The position numbers were made by a program, and so were the translations under genes. 11,691 nt of DNA from Halocafeteria seosinensis. Taxonomy: Eukaryota; Sar; Bigyra; Bicosoecida. The notes beneath the pieces were generated by a model that worked only from the letters and a program-made list of their open reading frames with translations, was not told where the DNA came from and searched no databases. The stretch's first letter is position 1. The number at the start of each line of letters is the position of its first letter. Where the stretch lies: NCBI GenBank assembly GCA_001687465.1, contig LVLI01000009.1:1-11691 (forward strand), given 5' to 3'. Shown here piece by piece: positions 1-6,821 of this stretch.

Positions 1-2
1 AA

Positions 3-845
3 ATTATTAATTTGCTTTCAACAAAGAGTAGTAAGATTATAATTTGGATTCAATCAACCTATTCTGTCAATCTCCAGACGGTAACACTAAGAGCGTTGCT
101 AGTTTTGATTGGTGTAATGAAAGATAAGGTAAATTGTGGAGAATGTGAACAATTTTACATAGACTTTTATAAAGCAACTCAACAGAAAGACCAGACTGAA
201 CAAGTCTATCGTCAGTCTCCTGAGATTAAGCCAAAACAAATTGAAGTCTTACCTTCTTGTTTGGTACAGAAATATGACGAACTGAACGCTAAGGAACAAG
301 AAAAAGGGTTGGACAATTACGAAATGCTTAGACTTGTAATATTAGCATTTTATCGTCATTTACCACCTTTAAGGGGTCAAGAACTATTTGACGCAAAGAT
401 TCATAAAGACCCTTATAATATCCCCCCTACCAATGGAAATTATATAGATTTGGTTGAGTTCAAGCTAGTCAATCGTAATCATAAAACGCAAAGTTCACAT
501 GGAGTTCACACTGTATCATTAAATGTTCCGGAGCTTCAACAAATTATAAATCAATGGGTGGATAAAATAAATTTACAACAAGGGGATTGGTTATTAATGA
601 GACCAAGTAACCGTTGTAAACTAGAGTCTAAAGCAATGTTTTATTATCTCAATAAAACGACTGGGTTATCGGTCACTTATCTACGTAATTACTATGTTTC
701 TAAGTGGCTGACCATAAACAAGAAGAATGTTAGTGAAGGTAAGATAACACAAGACGAGTTTAAGCAACAAAGAAAGGAATTAGCAGAAACGATGGGGCAC
801 ACAGTAGGGACACAGGAGACGATATATAGCAAGTTTGAGGAATAA
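3..845 (+). CDS. Tyrosine recombinase (phage-integrase type), 5' end outside the window
   Basis: Likely a site-specific recombinase that cuts and rejoins DNA through a covalent tyrosine link. Numbering from an in-frame TTG at 12, the catalytic set is visible: Arg121 in LRGQEL (box I), Lys158 as a candidate beta-hairpin lysine, Arg225 in TYLRNYYVS (box II), His263 in MGH and the nucleophile Tyr272 in ETIYSKF nine residues later. The first box II position, usually His, is Thr222. The frame is open to the left edge of the window and has no ATG near the edge, so the N-terminal DNA-binding domain is probably cut off by the window; complete members are usually 300-400 residues. It points away from the - strand capsid cluster and converges with the DDE integrase. 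Family assignment is firm; the target site is unknown. Confidence 0.8.
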   Translation: MINLLSTKSSKIIIWIQSTYSVNLQTVTLRALLVLIGVMKDKVNCGECEQFYIDFYKATQQKDQTEQVYRQSPEIKPKQIEVLPSCLVQKYDELNAKEQEKGLDNYEMLRLVILAFYRHLPPLRGQELFDAKIHKDPYNIPPTNGNYIDLVEFKLVNRNHKTQSSHGVHTVSLNVPELQQIINQWVDKINLQQGDWLLMRPSNRCKLESKAMFYYLNKTTGLSVTYLRNYYVSKWLTINKKNVSEGKITQDEFKQQRKELAETMGHTVGTQETIYSKFEE

Positions 846-891
846 GGTTGACGAACAATGAACATTAAAAGTTTGTGCGCTAATAGGTATA

Positions 892-1005
892 ATGAAGAAT
901 AAAAAGATAAAGGATTATGAAATAGATTTCTCTAAGATAGCCGATAAAGTTGTTAGAATTGCTCAAGTAATATATTTAAATATAATGGATTATTTGGATG
1001 ATTAG
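892..1005 (+). CDS. Possible small protein of 37 residues after the recombinase
   Basis: An ATG-initiated frame of 37 codons, ending in TAG, lies 46 bases after the recombinase stop and overlaps the end of the convergent integrase by a few bases. It begins MKNKKIKDYEIDF and then has an amphipathic stretch with IADKVVRIAQVIYLNI, ending in an acidic DYLDD. It resembles nothing I recognise. The even spacing of charged and aliphatic residues is the only argument for coding. It could equally be chance in AT-rich DNA or part of the recombinase 3' untranslated region. Confidence 0.3.
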   Translation: MKNKKIKDYEIDFSKIADKVVRIAQVIYLNIMDYLDD

Positions 1006-2150
1006 TTCCGCTTCCGCCTCTTGAAGTCGTCCATTAATTGCTTGAATTCATTGGGTGTGAGGTCTTCCTTGATGTTGTTTTCTGGCTCAATAGTTGCTTC
1101 ACTAACGGGAAACCCTACCCATTTTACCTTAAGAAATGTCTTTCTATTTGTGGTGAACTTGTCAAGTATTCGTTCCACTCTAAAGCGAACGTCAACACGG
1201 TCTTTATTCTCAACTCTATTAATTTTTTGAAGCAAGTTTCGTCCATAGAAACCTTTAGCAATTTTTCCTGAATCTTGGTTCTTGATTCTATAAGCTACTG
1301 CTTGAGTATTCTGTTTTGGACGGTTAACTGCGACAATTTCGTACAATTCCATACTCCAATTTATAGGGTCTTTCTGAATCTTTCTCGGTTCTAAAGCTAG
1401 TCTAACAATATCTCCTTTGCTTAAGTTATCCTTATCTTGATTGAGGTTTAAAACCCTGTTTTGTCTAAGATTGGTTTTGACAAAACCTTGATTTTTGGGT
1501 TGAATAGCTTGAAGGGGTGAAAGTTCAGTACTACTATGTTTGCTAGCATTATAATTATTAACTATCTTATTTACTGTTGATTGGTCAATGTCGGAACCCA
1601 CCATTCCAGCTTTTCTTATTGCTCGTTTAAATGTTCCATTAAATCGTTCTACAATTGAATTGGATTGAGGATTTCCAGCGATTGAAAACAGTTGCTTTAT
1701 TCCTTCGGCTTTGAAAAAACTAGAAAGAATTTTATTCTTAAACTCTGAGCCATTGTCAGATAAAATAGTCCTTGGTTTCTTTGGTAATCTGTCTAAAATA
1801 TTTTCAATACCTTCTTTGACAGTTTCGGCGTTCTTATCATTAATAATTTCTACAAAAGCCATTCTAGAAAATACATCAATTATGACTAAGAAAATGAAAT
1901 CACCTGAAGATGATAAATCCATTGCCATAATGTTAAAAGGAGCGTTAGCGGTCATACTTCTTGTTCCTCTAGTAGATGGGTTTAATGGTCTAGTTAATTG
2001 ATATAAATATTGAGCTCTGAGCCAATCCTCAACTTTCTTTCTAGGAATTTTAAGTCCTTTGGCTTGGGTAATTTCAAAAAGTTTATCACGACCAAAAAGA
2101 TTACCCTCGTCATAATAAACTTTCTCCAATTTTTGTTCGTCAGTTACCAT
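1002..2150 (-). CDS. Retrovirus-like DDE integrase with C-terminal chromodomain (Polinton/virophage type)
   Basis: Joins element ends to host DNA. Residues 1-60 resemble the N-terminal part of Polinton and virophage integrases (VYYDEGNLFGRDKLFEI, then a helical DWLRAQ segment); no HHCC zinc finger is seen. The rve core has Asp78 (MAMDLS), Asp132 (SDNGSEF) and Glu168 (SIVERFNGTFKR), with exactly 35 residues between the last two, a DD35E triad. Residues about 322-375 form a chromodomain (RVERILDK, then KVKWVGFP and EATIEPENN). Aromatic positions matching the methyl-lysine cage are kept as Phe323, Trp344 and Phe347, while the usual Trp in the TWEP motif is Ile354. All catalytic residues are present and 382 residues is a full family length, so the enzyme looks intact. 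It is last in the - strand cluster, behind a strong hairpin that abuts its ATG. Confidence 0.92.
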   Translation of the reverse strand: MVTDEQKLEKVYYDEGNLFGRDKLFEITQAKGLKIPRKKVEDWLRAQYLYQLTRPLNPSTRGTRSMTANAPFNIMAMDLSSSGDFIFLVIIDVFSRMAFVEIINDKNAETVKEGIENILDRLPKKPRTILSDNGSEFKNKILSSFFKAEGIKQLFSIAGNPQSNSIVERFNGTFKRAIRKAGMVGSDIDQSTVNKIVNNYNASKHSSTELSPLQAIQPKNQGFVKTNLRQNRVLNLNQDKDNLSKGDIVRLALEPRKIQKDPINWSMELYEIVAVNRPKQNTQAVAYRIKNQDSGKIAKGFYGRNLLQKINRVENKDRVDVRFRVERILDKFTTNRKTFLKVKWVGFPVSEATIEPENNIKEDLTPNEFKQLMDDFKRRKRN

Positions 2151-2180
2151 ATATTTTATACTAAAAGCAGTATAAAATAT
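2151..2180 (-). terminator. 12-bp perfect stem-loop after the fibre-like gene, abutting the integrase ATG
   Basis: The arms ATATTTTATACT (2151-2162) and AGTATAAAATAT (2169-2180) are exact reverse complements around a 6-base loop. The hairpin sits 14 bases after the fibre-like gene stop and touches the integrase start codon. Position after a stop fits an mRNA 3'-end hairpin as known in mimivirus. The same bases contain TATAAAAT, which could serve as the integrase TATA box, so a double role or an operator role is possible. Confidence 0.6.
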
Positions 2181-2194
2181 TTAATTAGCTAAAA

Positions 2195-2995
2195 TTAAGC
2201 GATTTCGTGAATATACAAACGTCTTTCCTCAACGTTTGACATAGCAGAACTTTCAATTCGGTCATTTGCTCCTGTATTTTTATACAACCACATATCGGGA
2301 CCTTCAACTGAATAAGCCCTTAAATGAACGGAAGAAATATCATTACTGTTCTGTAAATGTTCCAGTTTTATAGGAGCGTAGGTAAGTTTAACTGTATAAT
2401 GTGTAGGGTCTTTAGCACCTTCAAAACTAGGCTTTGAAGCACTACTTCGGTCATTTCCAGTTCCTGAAAGTACGTCATCAATGGCTTCACGGGAACCGGT
2501 AGCGTGGTTTAGAAGATATAAACTTCCGGCATCATCTTGTAGCATTAGATAATCTCCTGCCTGACTGCTATTTTCTATGAGCTCAAATTGAGTAGCGTTA
2601 CTGTTAGCATCGGAACCATCTAAATCTTCATCTTGAGCATAAGCACTTACTCTATATTCTGAGCTACCAGAATCCCAAGCGTAATAACCGTCATCATCCC
2701 CCAGAATAAAGCTTCCAGAAGGAGCCGTTATATCCACCACCAAAGCTTGAAGTAATGCTTCTAAATCTTTATTTCTACCACTATCTATATGATTAGATTT
2801 GCTATCCACATTGTCAGCACTAGTTTGAGCTGCGGCCGCGTCATTTATTCCTTGTGTAGCGTCAGCCTGAGCTGCGGCAGCGTCATCTATCCCTTGCTGG
2901 GCTTTAGTATCAGCTTGATTAGCCAGTGATTGAGCACCTAGTGCTAAAGCATTGTTATGGAGACTGTAACCCCTCTCAACACTCGTTCCACTCAT
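2195..2995 (-). CDS. Fibre-like structural protein with an Ala-rich repeated coiled-coil N-terminus
   Basis: No family recognised; described as fibre-like by composition and place. Residues 20-62 are Ala/Gln/Asp-rich and predicted helical, with a 14-residue tandem repeat (two heptads): QGIDDAAAAQADAT at 34-47, then QGINDAAAAQTSAD at 48-61. This suits a trimeric coiled-coil stalk. After a Ser/Asp linker, residues from about 90 are rich in Gly, Ser, Asp and aromatic residues, with alternating hydrophobic stretches (GSFILGDDDGYYAWD, GDYLMLQDDAGSLYLLN) that suggest a beta-rich globular head. There is no signal peptide or membrane segment. It follows a second coiled-coil gene, and the two may form one appendage. 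It has its own promoter-like motif. An attachment role is inference. Confidence 0.5.
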   Translation of the reverse strand: MSGTSVERGYSLHNNALALGAQSLANQADTKAQQGIDDAAAAQADATQGINDAAAAQTSADNVDSKSNHIDSGRNKDLEALLQALVVDITAPSGSFILGDDDGYYAWDSGSSEYRVSAYAQDEDLDGSDANSNATQFELIENSSQAGDYLMLQDDAGSLYLLNHATGSREAIDDVLSGTGNDRSSASKPSFEGAKDPTHYTVKLTYAPIKLEHLQNSNDISSVHLRAYSVEGPDMWLYKNTGANDRIESSAMSNVEERRLYIHEIA

Positions 2996-3007
2996 TCTTT
3001 TGTTTTA

Positions 3008-3021
3008 TTATATATCTTTGT
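3008..3021 (-). promoter_or_regulatory. Promoter-like motif ACAAAGATATATAA of the fibre-like gene
   Basis: The 14-base string ACAAAGATATATAA ends 12 bases before the fibre-like ATG. The identical 14-mer occurs on the + strand at 7545-7558, 15 bases before the ATPase ATG. An exact match at matching distance from two starts in opposite orientation suggests a shared TATA-like core promoter. AT richness makes chance partial matches common, so the call is moderate. Confidence 0.5.
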
Positions 3022-3053
3022 AAATATAATAAAATTACTTTAGTGATATTGAT

Positions 3054-3332
3054 TTAACCACCTCCCCCTATAGTTGTTCCATCTTCAAATTCTATAATAT
3101 AGGTTTCTTTAAGATAATTTACGTAAGTTTCTAGCTCTGTAACTCTGGTTTTTAACTGATTAATTTCGTCCAGTAGCGATGATACCCCTTCTCCCAACAA
3201 ATCCACGATTCTTAACTGACCGTCTTGTAGTGTTAATCCACTTCCAAGTTTAATTTTTTGGGTTATTTTATCGGGATGGAAATATTTTAAATTAATTGTT
3301 TGGTCATTGTCAAGTATCTGTGATACACTCAT
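3054..3332 (-). CDS. Small fibre-shaft-like protein with a trimeric-type coiled coil
   Basis: A 92-residue protein with no confirmed family. Residues 26-43 (KIKLGSGLTLQDGQLRIV) read like one turn of an adenovirus-type fibre shaft repeat, in which hydrophobic residues alternate around a Gly-rich turn. Residues 50-74 form a textbook heptad register: Val50, Leu53, Ile57, Leu60, Val64, Leu67, Val71, Leu74, with spacing 3-4-3-4-3-4-3. The protein ends in a Gly run (GGTT-type turn then four Gly after TTI). Its ATG overlaps the stop of the GIY-YIG gene in front of it as ATGA, and the larger fibre-like gene follows. Likely a short trimeric stalk or vertex adaptor. The shaft resemblance is by eye and could be convergent. 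Confidence 0.55.
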   Translation of the reverse strand: MSVSQILDNDQTINLKYFHPDKITQKIKLGSGLTLQDGQLRIVDLLGEGVSSLLDEINQLKTRVTELETYVNYLKETYIIEFEDGTTIGGGG

Positions 3333-3940
3333 TCCTCTATAAAGTTGTTCTGAAAAGATTTACAAATTTTGGTTTTGTGATGTCGTGCTAAGTCACTACG
3401 ACGAACCGACCTGTTACAGAATTTACACTCAACCTTTCTAGATAGTTTCTCTTTATTTTCGTCGCGGTATTGTTTCTTTTTCTCCAATATTTGTTCCTTA
3501 TTATCTTCGTTGTATTGTTTCATCTTTTCCAGTATTTTTTCCCTGTTTTCTTCGTAATATTTCTTATGCCGTTCTTGTTCCTTTTCCTTATTTTCTTTGC
3601 GGTATTGCTCGTTACTTCTAGACGGTACATATTTATTCAAACTAGCTTGTAATTCTTCTAACCAATATCGTTCTCTTTTATCAAGCTCTAACTTGTTTTT
3701 ACAAGGGTATTGTTCGAGCAGTATCATTTCCCAATTATCCCATCCCCCATTCTCACGGATAAACTGGTAAACGTAAAGGTTATAATCCTTGCTTTTAGGA
3801 TTATAACAATCACTCTTATGTTGACTTTTTCGCTGTTTGAAATTACAGGATGAACCCACGTAACACTCTTTAATATTATTATCTTTACATACAATCTTAT
3901 AACAGATGGCTTTACTGTAATCTACCGGTTTTTTAGGCAT
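3329..3940 (-). CDS. GIY-YIG endonuclease 1 with 15-residue repeats and a C-terminal zinc finger
   Basis: Probable homing-type or self-promoting nuclease that cuts DNA once per domain. The GIY-YIG domain spans about residues 10-105: Tyr14 in CYKI, Tyr27-Val28-Gly29 (the YIG element), Arg37 in QRKSQHK, the family-typical NGGWDNW at 64-70, and a Glu-rich helix (KLELDKRERYWLEEL) likely to carry the catalytic Glu. Residues 113-169 hold four charged repeats of 15 residues starting with Tyr (YYEENREKILEKMKQ type), probably a long helix. A C2HC-type finger follows: Cys172, Cys175, His187 and Cys193. Its ATG lies behind the hairpin after the capsid gene, and it overlaps the next gene by four bases. 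It has a close paralogue at 6822-7370 that keeps the same domain order. Confidence 0.85.
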   Translation of the reverse strand: MPKKPVDYSKAICYKIVCKDNNIKECYVGSSCNFKQRKSQHKSDCYNPKSKDYNLYVYQFIRENGGWDNWEMILLEQYPCKNKLELDKRERYWLEELQASLNKYVPSRSNEQYRKENKEKEQERHKKYYEENREKILEKMKQYNEDNKEQILEKKKQYRDENKEKLSRKVECKFCNRSVRRSDLARHHKTKICKSFQNNFIEE

Positions 3941-3956
3941 CTTTATTAAATTTATT

Positions 3957-3992
3957 TATACTATTTAAGATATCAATTTCTTTAATAGTATA
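3957..3992 (-). terminator. Stem-loop after the major capsid gene
   Basis: The arms TATACTATT (3957-3965) and AATAGTATA (3984-3992) pair perfectly; past a one-base bulge the pairing continues with AAG and CTT. It lies between the capsid stop codon (4016-4018) and the start of the GIY-YIG gene, so it is a candidate mRNA 3'-end signal. The outer arm also provides a TATA-like element for the GIY-YIG gene. Confidence 0.5.
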
Positions 3993-4015
3993 ATTTAGTA
4001 ATATTTAGTATTTAA

Positions 4016-5832
4016 TTACTTTAATTTGTTCAGTCCCTGACTGATGGCAAAATCTAGGACTTTCCGACCCATCTTGGAGTTCGCGGCCGATTTTACCGCG
4101 TTCTTTCCTATTTTTCCAAGGGCAGAAGCCCCGTGACTGAGAGAACTAAATACATTCTTCTTTTTACCTCCAACTCTCAGACCAATAGGCATATCTTCAC
4201 CAGCAACTGGAGCATCTACGACATCTGCTTCCGTTAAGAAACCAGCAAATATTTGAGAAGTCCCGTTTTCATTATACAGTAATTCCGAGTCTAAAAAGTT
4301 CACTGCTAGCTCCACATTTGGAGGTTGGTATGCTCCGACTTGCCCAACTGAACGTTGGTCATAAGCGGTTACATGAACCTTAAAAGTTTGTCCTTCTAAC
4401 AGACCACCAGCTTTTCCAACTGGTAATGTTATATCGTCCCCTAGTGTTAGAATAATTGGACAAGAAACGAGAGGTACTTTGTTACCAGATTTATCTAAAC
4501 CAAATCCTCTAAATGTATTCCAAGGAATATCAATGTATTTACGAGCAATATTATACAACGCCCCTTGGTCAAACGTGATAAGTTGACTAGTATCATTTCC
4601 TACTTGGATTGACAATCCATAAGTAGCGAAAGTGAAATCTGCTTCTTGAGGGTTCATTTGAGAATGAGGAATTCTGAGGTCAATTACTAATTTTTGAGGG
4701 TAGATTGGCATATTATAGCTCTCACTTTCAAATCTTGTAGTATTAGGATTTTCGGTATTGCCTATAGGAGCATTGAAAGATTCTTGTAGAGGTGTAACCC
4801 TGACATTGTAACGAGTAAGTGGAACAACATTTAAAGAAGGTAAACCTTCAGCTAAATCTTCAGGCGGGTCCATAACTTGATAACGAAGTTCAGCTCCTTT
4901 AAATGGATTTGTTACTTGTTCAGGGAATCCTTCTTGAGTAATACTACGTCCATTGGCACCTACGGAAGCATTACGAGCTAATTTTAAAGTATTGACAATT
5001 GGAAGATTAAGATTCATATTAGAAACACCCCATAAACCGGTACTATCTAAACCATTAGTACCATCAAATAAGAGGGGAGAAATCCAAGGTGTTTCTTCTA
5101 AATGATACTGAACATAGATATCGTAAACTTTGTTTGCTTCGGCACTGGTAACTGGAATACCGTTAATATAATTAACATCTACTCCGTTATCTCCGGTATA
5201 AGTTCCTGGCTGAGCTACAGTACCACCTTGTAGGGGGACACCTTGAGCGTTGGTAAATGAATATGGATAGGCTCCATCTGGTACATGTTGCGTCTGTAAG
5301 CTTGTATTATCTAGACCTGCTAAAGGGGTTACGGATGTACCAATAGCGTCATTATATCGGAGATATGATAAATCAACATTATTTGTAGTATGAAAACTAT
5401 TACAGCTATATCATCATCATACAACATTAAATTGAGCATTTTAAATTGTCGGGATAAGTCAATGTTTGTTTGAGCGTTGTTAATACCCATTCGTGGAGAA
5501 GCGAACATTCTATTCATAGCGTGTTCACGCAAAGCAAAACTTTCGGGAGTTAGAATAGGAATATTAGCTGTCGGTGTACCAGCAACCTGTACTCTAACGT
5601 GATAATTTAATTGAGGTATAACTACTCTCATATCACGACGGGTAATAGTTGAAACAGAATTAGGTTGCCAGTCAAATTGGAGTCCCGATTTACTGGCTGC
5701 AGCATCCCGTTTCTTGAACATTGAATAGTTCCTGACTGAACCCTTAATTGAATATCGGGGCTTAACTGGTGTTGTAACAGCTGGGAATGTCTTAACTAAT
5801 TCAGGTCTAAACTTTTCTTCTAGCAAACTCAT
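4016..5832 (-). CDS. Major capsid protein, reading frame broken by one frameshift
   Basis: Two overlapping frames together cover 1817 bases. The first starts at the ATG at 5832 and stops at 5329; the second is open from 5410 down to the stop at 4016. A one-base loss near 5393-5396 explains the break, and with it the product would be about 605 residues, close to the length I recall for the Mavirus capsid protein. Size, high Pro/Asn content, lack of cysteine-rich or enzymatic motifs, and position just after the penton-like gene support a double jelly-roll capsid. The C-terminal 50 residues are basic and follow LRVGG (Gly-Gly codons at 4166-4171), which resembles an adenovirus-type protease site; removal of a C-terminal piece is known in Mavirus capsids. 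Assignment rests on context more than on sequence motifs. Confidence 0.7.
5393..5411 (-). other. Frameshift site in the capsid gene
   Basis: On the - strand the upstream frame reads GTT TTC, while the downstream frame reads TTT CAT. A fifth T in the four-T run would join them. The frames overlap for 82 bases (5329-5410). The heptamer in the zero frame does not fit the usual X XXY YYZ slippery pattern, so a sequencing error or a real inactivating deletion is more likely than programmed frameshifting. Confidence 0.75.
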
Positions 5833-5837
5833 TTCTT

Positions 5838-5874
5838 TATATATAATTTCTCACAATATTTTAAATTATATATA
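5838..5874 (-). terminator. 12-bp stem-loop overlapping the penton-like gene stop
   Basis: The arms TATATATAATTT (5838-5849) and AAATTATATATA (5863-5874) are perfect reverse complements around 13 bases. The stop codon of the penton-like gene (5866-5868) lies inside one arm, and the capsid ATG follows the other arm within six bases. It may end the penton transcript and also carry the TATA box of the capsid gene. Confidence 0.6.
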
Positions 5875-6819
5875 CTTATTCTTAAAAATTAGGTCTATAG
5901 TTCCTGTTGCTTGATTTGGTAATCTAAGAGGTCTTAGTCTTCCTGTGAATCTATCTCTATAAAAGAATTGTAAGTCTAGACTCGTCAATGGTTGGTCAGA
6001 ACCACCAGAAATAGAAAAGAACCTAGGATTATCGGGAACATAAACAAGGTTTTGCTTCCAAGAGAGAGGAGTTGATTTATCAATTGTAAATTCTGTAATA
6101 ATATTTGCTCTCGTGTTATGTTGAACAAGATTTTCAGTTCCAACTTTGCTAAACCCGTATTCAACCGGTTTACTTTGTAAAGTAGGTTCAAGAGCTAATG
6201 AACCAGTAGTTGTTACAACTAAACTAGCTACAGGTGACCAATAATTACCTGCGCTTGGGGCTTCTTGAGTCACCTTAGTATACATATTTGGATTAGCAGA
6301 AGTGCCCAAATTGACGTTATTAAGTCCGAATTTTTCAGATACAACGATTCCATAATTCCGTCCTTGGTCTTTTTTCGGAAATACGACTGGGAAATTTTGG
6401 AACACATTATAGGAATTTTCGTTGAAATACAATGAACCATCCCAAGCTTCAGGAACATAAATAGAAAATAATTCAGTTGAAGGTTCATAAGCAATGAATG
6501 GAGGGTCTGAATTTCCCCCAAATATTTGACTGTTAGCGTGATTGATAGCTACATTAAATAGTTCTAGAACCCAGTTGATACTAAATATATCATAATAACT
6601 GTTCCCAATATCTGTAGGGCTAATGTCAGGTGGGTTCTCTTGTTGTTTCACATTTTGCGGTATATATTGGACTGGTTGCTGGTGAACATTACCTGAACTA
6701 TCTTCAATCGTAATGCTGTAAATTCCTTCATCTACAGAGTTTACAGTGGTGAAAAAATGAAAAGCAGGAAGGTCGCGAGTTATACCATCTAATGAGAATT
6801 TTTCCACACCTAATATCAT
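5866..6819 (-). CDS. Penton-like minor capsid protein
   Basis: A 317-residue protein placed directly in front of the major capsid gene, the order found in Mavirus-like and Polinton-like capsid modules. The C-terminus (about residues 268-317) has the pattern of minor capsid and penton proteins of this virus group: an aromatic-rich strand, then LTSLDLQFFYRDRFTGRLRP, then a final strand ending IDLIFKNKY. A helical patch at 82-98 (NWVLELFNVAINHANSQ) precedes long beta-rich segments, in keeping with a single jelly-roll with insertions. There is no signal peptide or membrane segment. The ATG lies two bases after the GIY-YIG gene stop, so its promoter must lie inside that gene, where a TATATAA occurs about 60 bases upstream, or it is read from a shared transcript. 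It could be another vertex protein rather than the penton itself. Confidence 0.65.
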   Translation of the reverse strand: MILGVEKFSLDGITRDLPAFHFFTTVNSVDEGIYSITIEDSSGNVHQQPVQYIPQNVKQQENPPDISPTDIGNSYYDIFSINWVLELFNVAINHANSQIFGGNSDPPFIAYEPSTELFSIYVPEAWDGSLYFNENSYNVFQNFPVVFPKKDQGRNYGIVVSEKFGLNNVNLGTSANPNMYTKVTQEAPSAGNYWSPVASLVVTTTGSLALEPTLQSKPVEYGFSKVGTENLVQHNTRANIITEFTIDKSTPLSWKQNLVYVPDNPRFFSISGGSDQPLTSLDLQFFYRDRFTGRLRPLRLPNQATGTIDLIFKNKYI

Positions 6820-6821
6820 GT

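Noticed and set aside
971-984. Palindrome TATATTTAAATATA as a hairpin terminator of the recombinase
   Set aside because: Only A and T, short, and inside a possible ORF; expected by chance in such DNA.
1021-2192. Several + strand ORFs of 60-96 codons opposite the integrase
   Set aside because: They are shadows of a gene with complete catalytic motifs and have hydrophobic, compositionally odd products.
3470-3652. Phe/Leu-rich + strand ORF that looks like a membrane protein
   Set aside because: It is the complement of the Lys/Glu-rich repeat region of nuclease 1, which produces Phe/Leu-rich shadows by codon complementarity.
5329-5410. Programmed -1 ribosomal frameshift in the capsid gene
   Set aside because: The geometry is right (82-base overlap, shift of -1), but the zero-frame heptamer is not of the X XXY YYZ type and capsid genes of this group are normally one frame. 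A missing base in a T run is simpler.
5985-6521. Two - strand ORFs inside the penton-like gene in another frame
   Set aside because: No motifs, and the main frame is full length with a family-like C-terminus.
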